A DNA stretch of 64,000 nucleotides from an uncultured Prevotellaceae bacterium (GTDB lineage: Bacteria > Bacteroidota > Bacteroidia > Bacteroidales > Bacteroidaceae): the NCBI GenBank assembly GCA_902775605.1, contig CACYNE010000001.1, positions 62,001 to 126,000 of the forward strand. The letters run 5' to 3'. This document shows, piece after piece, positions 17,015-25,721 of this stretch. The notes beneath the pieces are model-generated. The model worked only from the letters and a program-made list of their open reading frames with translations, did no database searches and had not been told where the DNA came from. The first letter of the stretch is position 1, and each line of letters opens with the position of its first letter. Position numbers and translations under genes: made by a program.

Positions 17015-19024
17015 TCAGGCTTTCAACCACATGACAAAACGAGCACCTGCGGTGTAAGTCGTATCGAGCGTGATATCACCACCCAGGCGACGCGCAATGG
17101 AACGGGCAATGGTAAGGCCAATGCCTGTTCCATTATAGTAATTGTCCAACTGCACAAACTCCTCGAAGATATGCTCTGCCTCCTCTGGGGGCACGCCAAT
17201 ACCCGAATCCTCTACGGTAAACAGTATCTTGCGACCAGAGGGTAAGGTCTGCATGGAAACACGCAGTATGACACGACCCTGCTTGGTGAACTTCTGAGCA
17301 TTGTCGAGCAACAGCGACAAGGCACGCACCGCCTGCTGCAGGTTGGTGTGGAGGATGGCTGTCTTTGAGTCAGAATCGGCCTGGAGGTCGAAGACAATAC
17401 GCTTGGCCTCGATGATACCGGCATCGCTGGCAGCCTGCGTGGCAATCTGCAGGGGCGATACCTCATCGTTTTTCTCTATCACAATCTTACTACCAGCGTC
17501 ACTCAACTCCAGCATCTTGTTCACCAATCCCGTGATGCGATCAGTGTTTTCCATAATCTGGCGGTTGATGTCGCAACGTGTGGCCTCATCAATATCCATG
17601 CCCTGTGAGGTCAGCACCTGCGTAAAACCAGAAAGGATGTTGAGCGGCGTACGAATCTCGTGAGAAATCTGCTTGATAAAGTCAGACTTCATCTCTGATG
17701 ACTCCTGGGCACGCGCATTGGCCTCTTGAAGTTCTGCGTTCTTCTCTGCCAACTGGTGCATGGTGTTGCGGCGATAGAGGATATAGAAGATGAGGAACAG
17801 CGAGAGCAGTCCCATGGCCACACCCAAGGCAATCAGGTGAACCTGACGGATATCAGCCTGCTGGCGGGCAATGGTGGTCTCCTTCTGCTGTGTATCATAG
17901 ATGGTGGCCAACTCATCAGCATCGCTGTTCTTCTGCCAATAGATGGCAGAGTCGAGGGCCTCACAGATCTGACTGGCCACTGCATAGGCCGAGTCATGAC
18001 GACCAGCCCCCACATTGGCACGGAACTTGGGCAGGAAATAGCTCTGCAAGCAGTCGAGTGTCATGTTATAGCCCCACTCACCCATCATTCTGTCAAGGTC
18101 GCTCAAGATATCGGCAGCCTCGTCATAGCGGTGAGCCGCAATCAGATATTCGCAGGCATCCGAACGTCCGTCATCAGTCTGGGCATAGGCAGACTCCAGA
18201 AACGCATCATAATCGGCAGCAGCCTCTTCACTGCGTCCCAGGTTCTCAAGTGCGTAGGCACGATAGATATTCAGACGTGCCTTATATTCCATCACAAACC
18301 TATCCTCACCCTGAAACTCCACAGCCAACTGAGTGACAAGGGCTTCTGTACGATCGAGCCACGTATTGGCAGCGGAAAACGACTTGGCATTCAGGAAACG
18401 GATGCCGATATTGGCCGTGTGGACCACCGCATTACGCAGCGACGCACGGGTGGAATCAACCTTGATGGCCTGCAGGTTGCGCTGATAAGCCTTCTCAAAG
18501 GTGATGGACGCCTCGTCAATACGTCCCAGTTTCATCTGACAACGACCTACGGAGGTGAGCATTGAAATCATGGCGTCGCTCGACTGCCATCCCTTCTCTT
18601 CCAACTCGTGCATGATAGGCACTGCCACATGAAGGGCACCCTCATAATCGTGCTTGATATAATAGAGGTCGGCCAGATAACTGGCAGCATCCTCATAGGC
18701 CATCTGTTCCTCTGTATTGTGGATGCTGGTCTTCAACACCTTATTATAATATTCTTCCGCCAGATTGAACCTTTTCATCCTGTGATAAGCCCATCCGCGT
18801 TTCAAATTAGCTTCAATTTCTGAGATCTCGCCTTCGTCATCAAGACTATCGACCAATGTGATCATGCGTTCGAAGTCACGCGACTCAGACAACTCATCCA
18901 ATAATACATTGACAGCAGATTCCTGGGTCGGTGCTGCATGTTCTTGATTACAAGCAGATAAGATGCAGGCACACGAAAGACCCATGATAAGGTTTCTGGC
19001 ACTTAGAAAGTGTATATTTATCAT
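17015..19024 (-). CDS. TPR-containing membrane sensor histidine kinase
   Basis: The 669-residue protein has a lipoprotein-like signal (L-S-A-C), TPR-like helical repeats to about residue 380, one transmembrane helix, a coiled linker and a HisKA/HATPase core. The phospho-acceptor is the His in S-H-E-I-R-T-P-L-N. N-box (L-L-L-D-N-A-Q-K-F), G1 (D-S-G-I-G-V) and G2 (G-T-G-I-G-L) motifs are present. The C-terminus lacks a receiver domain, so it needs a separate response regulator, and none is adjacent. The ATG at 19024 is preferred over a TTG at 19048, which nearly overlaps the -7 box. The signal sensed is unknown. Confidence 0.88.
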   Translation of the reverse strand: MINIHFLSARNLIMGLSCACILSACNQEHAAPTQESAVNVLLDELSESRDFERMITLVDSLDDEGEISEIEANLKRGWAYHRMKRFNLAEEYYNKVLKTSIHNTEEQMAYEDAASYLADLYYIKHDYEGALHVAVPIMHELEEKGWQSSDAMISMLTSVGRCQMKLGRIDEASITFEKAYQRNLQAIKVDSTRASLRNAVVHTANIGIRFLNAKSFSAANTWLDRTEALVTQLAVEFQGEDRFVMEYKARLNIYRAYALENLGRSEEAAADYDAFLESAYAQTDDGRSDACEYLIAAHRYDEAADILSDLDRMMGEWGYNMTLDCLQSYFLPKFRANVGAGRHDSAYAVASQICEALDSAIYWQKNSDADELATIYDTQQKETTIARQQADIRQVHLIALGVAMGLLSLFLIFYILYRRNTMHQLAEKNAELQEANARAQESSEMKSDFIKQISHEIRTPLNILSGFTQVLTSQGMDIDEATRCDINRQIMENTDRITGLVNKMLELSDAGSKIVIEKNDEVSPLQIATQAASDAGIIEAKRIVFDLQADSDSKTAILHTNLQQAVRALSLLLDNAQKFTKQGRVILRVSMQTLPSGRKILFTVEDSGIGVPPEEAEHIFEEFVQLDNYYNGTGIGLTIARSIARRLGGDITLDTTYTAGARFVMWLKA

Positions 19025-19056
19025 TTTTGCTTCAGTTTCTTTATCCAATTCGGGCG

Positions 19057-19064
19057 CAAAGATA
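19057..19064 (-). promoter_or_regulatory. -7 box of the sensor kinase gene
   Basis: TATCTTTG on the minus strand lies 32 nt before the chosen ATG. No good -33 element is visible. It is divergent from the topB promoter 44 nt away. Confidence 0.55.
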
Positions 19065-19107
19065 CTAAAAAAAGGATAAAAAAGAGAATATATTCAGTTT
19101 TTCTTGT

Positions 19108-19115
19108 TAACTTTG
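19108..19115 (+). promoter_or_regulatory. -7 box of topB
   Basis: TAACTTTG lies 24 nt before the ATG at 19140, which excludes the in-frame TTG at 19104 as a start codon. Confidence 0.55.
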
Positions 19116-19139
19116 CAGCACAAAATTAAAAAATGTAGA

Positions 19140-21233
19140 ATGATTGTTTGCATTGCAGAGAAGCCCAGCGTGGCCAAAGATATCGCACGGATTATTGGTG
19201 CCACGGCCTCACGCGACGGCTATATGGAAGGCAACGGCTATCAGGTGACGTGGACCTTTGGTCACCTGTGTGAGTTGAAAATGCCTGAAGACTACACTCC
19301 CATGTGGCGCTCGTGGAGTCTTTCCTCCCTCCCCATGATTCCCCCCAAGTTCGGCATCCGTCTGAAAGACGATGAGGGCATCAAGAAGCAGTTTGCCACC
19401 ATCGAGCGACTGATGCAGGCGGCCGACAGCATCATCAACTGTGGTGACGCCGGCCAGGAGGGTGAACTCATTCAGCGATGGGTGATGCAGAAAGCGCAGG
19501 CCAAGTGTCCGGTGCAGCGTCTATGGATCTCGTCGATGACCGACGAGGCCATTCGCGAGGGTTTTGCCAACCTCAAGGACCAGAGTCAATACCAGTCACT
19601 CTATCTGGCTGGCCTGAGCCGTGCCGTGGGCGACTGGCTCTTAGGCATCAACTGCACACGTCTCTATACCATCAAATACGGTCAGAACCGACAGGTGTTG
19701 TCCATTGGTCGCGTGCAGACCCCTACCCTCGCACTCATCGTAAACCGACAGAAGGAGATAGACAACTTCAAGCCTGAGCCTTATTGGGTGCTGGCCACCG
19801 TCTATCGTGACACCACGTTCACGGCCACTTCGGGCAAGTTCACCTCGAAGGAAGAGGGCGAACGGGCTTTTGCCACCATTGAGGGCAAGCCCTTTGAAGT
19901 GACAAAGGTCGAGAAGAAAAACGGTAAGGAGGCTCCTCCCTCGCTCTACGACCTCACCTCGCTGCAGGTGGATTGCAACAAGAAATACGGCTTTTCGGCA
20001 GAGATGACCCTGAACCTCATTCAGCAACTCTACGAGCAGAAGCTGACCACCTATCCACGTGTGGATACCACTTTCCTGCCTGACGATGTCTATGGCAAGT
20101 GCCCGCAGACGATGAACGGCCTCTTCCAGGTGAAGTTCGCCGGCCAGTCGCCCTATGCCGAGTTGGTGCGCCCCCTGGGCGGCAAGCCGCTGTTGAAGTC
20201 GAAGAAGGTCTTCGATTCCTCAAAGGTGACTGACCATCACGCCATCATCCCCACAGGTATCGTGCCCCAGAACATGACCGACATGCAGCGCAAGGTCTAT
20301 GACCTCATTGCACGCCGTTTCATTGCTGTGTTTTATCCTGACTGCAAGTTTGCGCAGACCACGGTGCTGGGAGAGGTGCGTGCTGCTGCGACGATGTCGC
20401 AGCCTACGGAACAGAGCATCGAGTTCAAGGTTACGGGCCGCACCATCCTTGATGCCGGCTGGCGCGCCGTCTATGCCAAGGACACACAGACCGACGACGA
20501 CGAGAAGAAGCCCGACGAAGAGGAGCGCACCCTGCCCGATTTCCAGCAAGGCGAGAGCGGTCCTCATGTGCCCACCCTGACAGAGAAGATGACCACGCCT
20601 CCCAAATACTACACGGAGGCCACCCTGCTGCGTGCGATGGAGACCGCAGGCAAGTTTGTTGAGGACGAGGAGCTGCGCCGCGCGATGAAAGAGAACGGCA
20701 TCGGCCGTCCTTCCACCCGTGCCGCCATCATCGAGACCCTCTTCAAGCGCCGCTATATTAAAAAGGAACGCAAGAACCTGGTGGCCACGCCTACGGGTAT
20801 CGAACTGATAGACCTGATTCGCGAGGAACTCCTGAAGAGTGCCGAGCTCACGGGTATCTGGGAGAAGAAGTTGCGCGACATTGAGGCACAGAAATACGAC
20901 CCTAAGCAATTCCTCGACGAGTTGAAACAGCAGGTTTACGACATCGTGGTGCAGGTGATGGGCGACCAGAGCAATCGTCGCGTGCCCGTGGAAGCTGAGT
21001 CGCAACCAAAGGAAAAAGACAACAAGACCGAAGGCAAGAAGACACGCGCCCCACGCAAGAAGAAAGAGAAAGAAGCGCCTGCCACTGCAGCCCCCGCTGC
21101 TCCTGCCGATCCCTTGGTAGGCAAGCCCTGTCCTGTTTGCGGACAAGGTACTATCATCAAGGGCAAGACGGCCTATGGCTGTTCGCGCTGGAAAGAAGGT
21201 TGCACGTTCCGCCAACCCATAGAAGAGAAGTAA
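19140..21233 (+). CDS. topB: DNA topoisomerase III (type IA)
   Basis: This is a 697-residue type IA topoisomerase that cleaves one DNA strand to decatenate and relax DNA. The Toprim domain is at the N-terminus (A-E-K-P-S-V-A and the acidic G-D-A-G-Q-E-G-E motif). The catalytic tyrosine is Y305 in T-T-Y-P-R-V-D-T. Near the end a Lys/Ala/Pro-rich linker leads to a four-Cys zinc-ribbon (C-P-V-C-G ... Y-G-C-S-R-W-K-E-G-C). The size and the single zinc ribbon fit TopB rather than TopA. The stop codon is followed directly by the ATG of the PP2C-like gene, so the two are co-transcribed. No conjugation genes are near, so this looks like a chromosomal copy. Confidence 0.95.
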   Translation: MIVCIAEKPSVAKDIARIIGATASRDGYMEGNGYQVTWTFGHLCELKMPEDYTPMWRSWSLSSLPMIPPKFGIRLKDDEGIKKQFATIERLMQAADSIINCGDAGQEGELIQRWVMQKAQAKCPVQRLWISSMTDEAIREGFANLKDQSQYQSLYLAGLSRAVGDWLLGINCTRLYTIKYGQNRQVLSIGRVQTPTLALIVNRQKEIDNFKPEPYWVLATVYRDTTFTATSGKFTSKEEGERAFATIEGKPFEVTKVEKKNGKEAPPSLYDLTSLQVDCNKKYGFSAEMTLNLIQQLYEQKLTTYPRVDTTFLPDDVYGKCPQTMNGLFQVKFAGQSPYAELVRPLGGKPLLKSKKVFDSSKVTDHHAIIPTGIVPQNMTDMQRKVYDLIARRFIAVFYPDCKFAQTTVLGEVRAAATMSQPTEQSIEFKVTGRTILDAGWRAVYAKDTQTDDDEKKPDEEERTLPDFQQGESGPHVPTLTEKMTTPPKYYTEATLLRAMETAGKFVEDEELRRAMKENGIGRPSTRAAIIETLFKRRYIKKERKNLVATPTGIELIDLIREELLKSAELTGIWEKKLRDIEAQKYDPKQFLDELKQQVYDIVVQVMGDQSNRRVPVEAESQPKEKDNKTEGKKTRAPRKKKEKEAPATAAPAAPADPLVGKPCPVCGQGTIIKGKTAYGCSRWKEGCTFRQPIEEK

Positions 21234-22031
21234 ATGGAGATTATCGAACAGAGCATCATTGCCAAAAACCCCAAGAAGAAGAGTGAAGACGGTATCGTCG
21301 TCACTAAGGATTATATTGCCGTCATCGACGGATCCACCTCGAAGACAGACCGTCGTTACAGCCTTTTTCGCAGCAATGGCCGTTATTGCATGCAACTCAT
21401 CAGCCGCTATATCCGCCATGCCAAGGGCACCCTTTCGTGCCAGCAGTTCTGCAACGGCGTGTCGCGTGCCATTGCCAGTCACTATAAGAAGAAAGACTTG
21501 ATTCGTCTGGCGGAGCATCCCGAGGAGCGACTCACGGCCTCAGCCATTGTCTATAGCCGTTTGAACCGCGAGATATGGATGATTGGCGACTGCCAATGCC
21601 TGGTGGGGGGCGAGTATCTTGACAACCCCAAACCCTATGAGCAGGAGTTGGCCAAGCAGCGTGCAGCCATCATCAACCAGTATGAGGGCGACAAGGCAAC
21701 CTTTCTGGAGCACGACACCGCCCGCGAGGCCATCATCCCCCAGATGCTGGAAACCATGAAGCAGCAGAACAAGACCTATGCCGTCATCGACGGATTCCCC
21801 ATTCCACAGCAGCATGTGCGCATCATCACCCTCGACTTCAAACCCTGGGAGATTGTGATGGCCAGCGACGGCTACCCCTACCTGGAGCCTACGCTCGCTG
21901 CCTCTGAGGAACGTCTGGCATGGCAACGAGAGAACGACCCGCTGAACATTGGCGAGTTTAAGGCCACCAAGGCTTTTGTGGCAGGCAACAACTCGTTTGA
22001 CGACCGTTCTTACATCCGTTTCCGCGACTGA
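21234..22031 (+). CDS. PP2C-like (PPM family) phosphatase-related protein
   Basis: The 265-residue soluble protein has features of metal-dependent PPM Ser/Thr phosphatases in the right order: an Asp near the start in V-I-D-G-S-T-S-K, a central I-G-D-C-Q, M-A-S-D-G-Y in the second half and a final D-D-R-S-Y-I-R-F. These positions match the metal-binding Asp residues and the C-terminal D-N/D motif of the family, but overall similarity is weak, so activity is uncertain. It starts on the base after the topB stop. No kinase partner is adjacent. Its substrate is unknown. Confidence 0.65.
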   Translation: MEIIEQSIIAKNPKKKSEDGIVVTKDYIAVIDGSTSKTDRRYSLFRSNGRYCMQLISRYIRHAKGTLSCQQFCNGVSRAIASHYKKKDLIRLAEHPEERLTASAIVYSRLNREIWMIGDCQCLVGGEYLDNPKPYEQELAKQRAAIINQYEGDKATFLEHDTAREAIIPQMLETMKQQNKTYAVIDGFPIPQQHVRIITLDFKPWEIVMASDGYPYLEPTLAASEERLAWQRENDPLNIGEFKATKAFVAGNNSFDDRSYIRFRD

Positions 22032-22079
22032 GCGCTGCTGCTACACAATAAAACGGAGCATCCTACGTTATAATAAGGT

Positions 22080-24143
22080 ATGCGCAGACTATATTATATC
22101 ATATTCGCAACAATTGCTTGTATTCTGACAGCAGGATGCGGAGCCGACTCTGCCATGAGAAAGGGCGATAAGTTCTATGCCCTGGGCGAGTACTTCGATG
22201 CTGCCACCCAATATAAGAAGGCCTACTCACAGACCAAGGCCAACGACAAGCCCCTTCGCGGCCAGCGCGCCCTGAAGATGGCTGATTGCTTCCGTCGCAT
22301 CAACTACACACAGAAGGCCATTGCTGCCTATAACAATGCCGTACGCTTCAAGCAGATTGACTCTACTTCGCTGATGCACCTGGGTCGTCTGCAACTGAAA
22401 AACGGCTCGTATAAAGATGCCGAGAAGACCTTCCTGATGCTGCAAGACTCGATGCCCAACAACCCCTTGGTGAAGAACGGACTCGAGTCGGCTCGCATGG
22501 CACCGAAATGGAAGGCCGAGGCCCAATATTCCGGCTATACGGTGAAGAAACAGGATGCGTTCAACTCGCGTCGCGCAGAATATTCGCCCATGCTGGCTGG
22601 CGATGACTATAGTCAGCTCTACTTCAGTAGTACGCGCAACCAAGCCAAGGGCGACGAGTTGAGCGGCATTACCGGTACGAAGAATGCCGATATCTTCTTT
22701 ACGCAAAAGGACGACAAGGGCAAGTGGTCGAAACCAGAAGTGATTGACACCGAACTGAACAGCGAGTTGGACGAGGGTGCCTGTGCCTTTACGCCCGACT
22801 CCAAAACGATGTATCTGACAGTCTGCAAGACCGACCCCACCTATCCCCGCTATGCCCAGATAGCTACTGCCCCGCGCAGCGATGCCTCATGGGGCAAGGC
22901 CACACCTCTTGAAATCACAAAGGACACCCTCTCTACCTTTGCCCATCCGGCAATATCACCCGATGGCATGTGGCTCTATTTTGTCAGCGATATGCCAGGC
23001 GGCATGGGCGGCTATGATATCTGGCGCATCCAGATGACCACTCACGGACTTGTTGGTCTGGAGAACCTGGGCAAGCCCATCAACACCCCAGGCAACGAGA
23101 TGTTTCCCACGTTCCGTCCCAATGGCGACCTGTATTTCTCGAGCGACGGTCATCCCGGCTTCGGCGGACTCGATGTCTTTATCGCCAAACCCATCATTGA
23201 CGAAGACCCCAGATCGCCATCCTCAACCTCCTACGAGCTTGAGCATCCCGGCTCACCCCTTAACTCTGCTGGCGACGACTTTGGCCTGACCTTCGAGGGA
23301 CTGCATAACCGCGGTTATTTCTGTTCGAACCGTGGCGACGCACGCGGCTGGGATCATATCTATTCGTTTGAGAAGAAAGAGGTGGTGCAGACGGTGAAGG
23401 GCTGGGTTTATGAGAAAGACGGCTATGAACTGCCCGAGGCTTTGGTCTATATGGTGGGCAACGACGGCACCAACCTCAGACTCAGCGTCAAGGGCGATGG
23501 TTCGTTTACGGAATATATCAAGCCTGGCGTGGATTATGTGTTCCTGGGCACCTGTAAGGGTTATCTGAACCATACCGAGGAACTGCGTGTAGAGCCTGTG
23601 TTGGAGTCGGAGGAATATGTGCTGCAGTTCCCTCTGGCATCCATCACCGCTCCTGTCCTTATCGACAATATCTTCTATGACTTCGACAAGGCCACCCTGC
23701 GCCCAGAGTCAACAGAGGCTCTCGACAAGTTGATTGGTCTGCTGAACGAGAACCCCAGCGTCACCATTGAGTTGAGTGCCCATACCGACTATCGCGGTTC
23801 GGCAGCCTATAACGAGCGTCTGTCACAGCGCCGTGCCGAGAGTGTGGTAAACTATCTTATTGAGCATGGCATTGCCCAAGACCGCTTGTCGCCTGTGGGC
23901 TATGGCAAGATGAAGCCCAAGACCATCAAGCGCAAGCTGACGGAGAAATACCCGTGGCTGAAGGAAGGGGATGTATTGACGGAAGAATACATCCGCGCCC
24001 TTGACGACGAGGAGAAGCAAGAGATTTGCAACCAGCTGAACCGTCGTACGGAGTTTACCGTACTCCGCACGACCTATGGCATGGACCTTAAACCTGCATC
24101 CGATCCATCCGATGCACCACTTCCAGCAGAGCCAGAGAAGTAA
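22080..24143 (+). CDS. porE: PorE-like T9SS lipoprotein (TPR, PD40 propeller, CRD, OmpA domains)
   Basis: This 687-residue lipoprotein has a lipobox L-T-A-G-C with the acylated Cys at position 20. Next come TPR-type helices (about 25-150), a WD40/PD40-type propeller (about 155-440; repeated S-P-D-G-x-x-L-Y-F-x-S motifs and a G-G-x-D-I/V-F-type motif), a carboxypeptidase-regulatory-like domain (about 440-530) and a C-terminal OmpA-like peptidoglycan-binding domain (D-F-D-K-A-T-L-R-P, A-H-T-D-Y-R-G, S-Q-R-R-A). This four-domain order is that of Porphyromonas gingivalis PorE, a periplasmic component of the type IX secretion system. Related OmpA/PD40 proteins exist, so the exact assignment is not certain. 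The 3' end overlaps the convergent gene by 56 nt. Confidence 0.82.
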   Translation: MRRLYYIIFATIACILTAGCGADSAMRKGDKFYALGEYFDAATQYKKAYSQTKANDKPLRGQRALKMADCFRRINYTQKAIAAYNNAVRFKQIDSTSLMHLGRLQLKNGSYKDAEKTFLMLQDSMPNNPLVKNGLESARMAPKWKAEAQYSGYTVKKQDAFNSRRAEYSPMLAGDDYSQLYFSSTRNQAKGDELSGITGTKNADIFFTQKDDKGKWSKPEVIDTELNSELDEGACAFTPDSKTMYLTVCKTDPTYPRYAQIATAPRSDASWGKATPLEITKDTLSTFAHPAISPDGMWLYFVSDMPGGMGGYDIWRIQMTTHGLVGLENLGKPINTPGNEMFPTFRPNGDLYFSSDGHPGFGGLDVFIAKPIIDEDPRSPSSTSYELEHPGSPLNSAGDDFGLTFEGLHNRGYFCSNRGDARGWDHIYSFEKKEVVQTVKGWVYEKDGYELPEALVYMVGNDGTNLRLSVKGDGSFTEYIKPGVDYVFLGTCKGYLNHTEELRVEPVLESEEYVLQFPLASITAPVLIDNIFYDFDKATLRPESTEALDKLIGLLNENPSVTIELSAHTDYRGSAAYNERLSQRRAESVVNYLIEHGIAQDRLSPVGYGKMKPKTIKRKLTEKYPWLKEGDVLTEEYIRALDDEEKQEICNQLNRRTEFTVLRTTYGMDLKPASDPSDAPLPAEPEK

Positions 24144-24429
24144 GCACGCCCAGCACCATGAAGAATGGGATGGGATGGATGTCGCTGATGGAGAATCCAC
24201 GTACCAAGGAGATTAAGCCCAGCAGTAAGGACTGCCATCCTTCGAACACGATGAAGAGGATGATGCCCAGGGCGATGCAGAAGGCAGTCCAGCAGCGCGA
24301 CAGGCGCATAGCCCTGTCAGGCAGTTGGCGCATCACCTTCTCCGTAAATCCTTTGTCCTCGATCTGCTGCTGACGAGCAGGCTCGAAGAACTGTTCCAGT
24401 AATTGATTATCTATTTCCGCCATATCCAT
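24088..24429 (-). CDS. DUF5056-like small membrane protein, possible anti-sigma factor
   Basis: The 113-residue protein has a charged N-terminal half (E-Q-F-F-E-P-A-R-Q-Q-Q-I-E-D-K-G-F) followed by two or three transmembrane helices. It is translated with a 23-nt overlap from the upstream ECF sigma gene. Small membrane proteins in this position often hold the sigma factor at the membrane. That is inferred from context, as no ZAS zinc motif (HxxxCxxC) is present. Its end overlaps the end of the porE-like gene. Confidence 0.7.
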   Translation of the reverse strand: MDMAEIDNQLLEQFFEPARQQQIEDKGFTEKVMRQLPDRAMRLSRCWTAFCIALGIILFIVFEGWQSLLLGLISLVRGFSISDIHPIPFFMVLGVLTSLALLEVVHRMDRMQV

Positions 24430-24949
24430 TAGCTTTTAGGTATGTTGTCAATTTTTCCTTTCCCCTGCGCAGGTGCGACTTCACCGTGTTGGCAGGCATT
24501 CCCAATATATTGGCAATCTCGTCGATCGAGTAGCCGTCTATGAGCTGCAGCGTCACACAAGCCCTTTCATCCTCCTTCAGCTGGGCCAGTGCTGTGCTGA
24601 TGTCCATATTCAGAGAAGTGGAAGAGGTGTAAGACGAAGATGACGATGAGGGCAACTCGTCCTGTGGTGTTTCCACTTTCTTTCTTTTATTGTCATAGAA
24701 CACATTATAGGCAATGCGGAAGAGCCACGTTTGAAACGAGGCGATGCCCTTGAATTGCGTGATGTGCTCATAGGCCTTCAGGAATGTGTCCTGAGCCAAA
24801 TCGTCGCATAGGGTTTCGTCACCCAGCGTCAAGTTCAGCAGGAATCGACGCACAGGCGACTGGTATTTCCTCACCAGCTGGTCGAAGGCCCGCCGATTGT
24901 GGAACACAGCCACCTGAGCTACGAGAGAGATGTCACTGAACGATTCCAT
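24407..24949 (-). CDS. ECF-type RNA polymerase sigma factor
   Basis: A 180-residue sigma-70 family protein of the RpoE/ECF type. Region 2 is clear (F-D-Q-L-V-R-K-Y near residue 25, D-L-A-Q-D-T-F-L-K-A-Y, F-Q-T-W-L-F-R-I-A-Y-N). After a Ser-rich linker, region 4 carries the helix-turn-helix (G-Y-S-I-D-E-I-A-N-I-L-G-M and T-V-K-S-H-L-R-R-G-K). It is the middle gene of a three-gene set: 6 nt after the DUF6249-like gene and overlapping the putative anti-sigma gene by 23 nt. The regulon is not visible here. Confidence 0.95.
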   Translation of the reverse strand: MESFSDISLVAQVAVFHNRRAFDQLVRKYQSPVRRFLLNLTLGDETLCDDLAQDTFLKAYEHITQFKGIASFQTWLFRIAYNVFYDNKRKKVETPQDELPSSSSSSYTSSTSLNMDISTALAQLKEDERACVTLQLIDGYSIDEIANILGMPANTVKSHLRRGKEKLTTYLKANGYGGNR

Positions 24950-24955
24950 CGAATC

Positions 24956-25630
24956 TTATTTTTCTTCTTCTACAGATTCTTCTTTATCCTGATTGAAATA
25001 GCGGTCGCGCAAGTCCTGATCACGCTGTTTCTGCTTCTCGCTATAGCCAATGGCCAGATTGCCCAAACCGATAAGAGTAACTAACGCACCAATGGCCAAT
25101 CCCAACTCGTCGATGATGATACCCAGCAGGATGGCGAGTCCAACACCCAGGAACACCTGCTTGATACCCTTGTTCCACAGCACGTCGCCGCGCTTGCAGG
25201 GCGTGCCCAGCACATCCATCGGAATGGTCTTTCCACTCTTGAGAGCCATCTCCATCAGCCTCATCTTTTCCTTACGGTTTCTATATACGAAATAGAGAAT
25301 GATGCCTATCACAGCCACAGGAGCGAGAACAAAGAAGATGAAGCAGATGACGATGACAAAGACCATACTGCCAAACATGCCATCCAGTCCCATGCGTCCT
25401 ACCAGCGTTCTTGAGTCTGACGATTCCCAGTCGTCATCATCATAAAACCCGTCGTCAGCGTCATCCCAGTCGCCCATGTCAGCCGTCATGGCCGAGTCGA
25501 GCGAAGTGGTGTCTGAGTAAACCTCTACTTGGCTAACAGTATCCTTGGGAGCTGCTGCCATGGCAGACATACCGCCCATCTGTAGCGCAAATACAAATGC
25601 TAAAGTCCATAAAATCTTTTTCATATTCAT
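24956..25630 (-). CDS. DUF6249-like membrane protein
   Basis: The 224-residue protein has a signal peptide (M-N-M-K-K-I-L-W-T-L-A-F-V-F-A), an acidic Asp-rich stretch (about residues 52-70), a long transmembrane helix (about 88-115), a short cytoplasmic loop with K-S-G-K-T-I-P and further hydrophobic segments (about 155-195). It ends in a highly charged tail. Similar proteins next to ECF sigma genes in Bacteroidota are annotated DUF6249. It is the first gene of the sigma-factor operon and may be part of its signal chain. A weak -7-like CACCTTTG lies at 25685-25692. Function unknown. Confidence 0.7.
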   Translation of the reverse strand: MNMKKILWTLAFVFALQMGGMSAMAAAPKDTVSQVEVYSDTTSLDSAMTADMGDWDDADDGFYDDDDWESSDSRTLVGRMGLDGMFGSMVFVIVICFIFFVLAPVAVIGIILYFVYRNRKEKMRLMEMALKSGKTIPMDVLGTPCKRGDVLWNKGIKQVFLGVGLAILLGIIIDELGLAIGALVTLIGLGNLAIGYSEKQKQRDQDLRDRYFNQDKEESVEEEK

Positions 25631-25681
25631 ATCCTTTTTTTGTCATTTTCTGTATGTTTGACGTATCTTTCATCTAATAAG

Positions 25682-25712
25682 TTGCAAAGGTGCAATTTTT
25701 TTTTTAATTTTG
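25682..25712 (+). promoter_or_regulatory. Promoter of the rsmF-like gene
   Basis: TTG at 25682-25684 and TAATTTTG at 25705-25712 are spaced 20 nt apart. The ATG at 25722 lies only 9 nt beyond the -7 box, so the mRNA leader should be extremely short. Confidence 0.6.
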
Positions 25713-25721
25713 CAAGCGATT

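Noticed and set aside
19140..21233. TopB as a sign of a conjugative element
   Set aside because: No relaxase, Tra or mobilisation gene is near, and the neighbours are chromosomal.
20220..21518. 432-codon minus-strand ORF opposite topB
   Set aside because: It lies fully antisense to topB and the PP2C-like gene, whose motifs are clear. Its open frame follows from codon bias.
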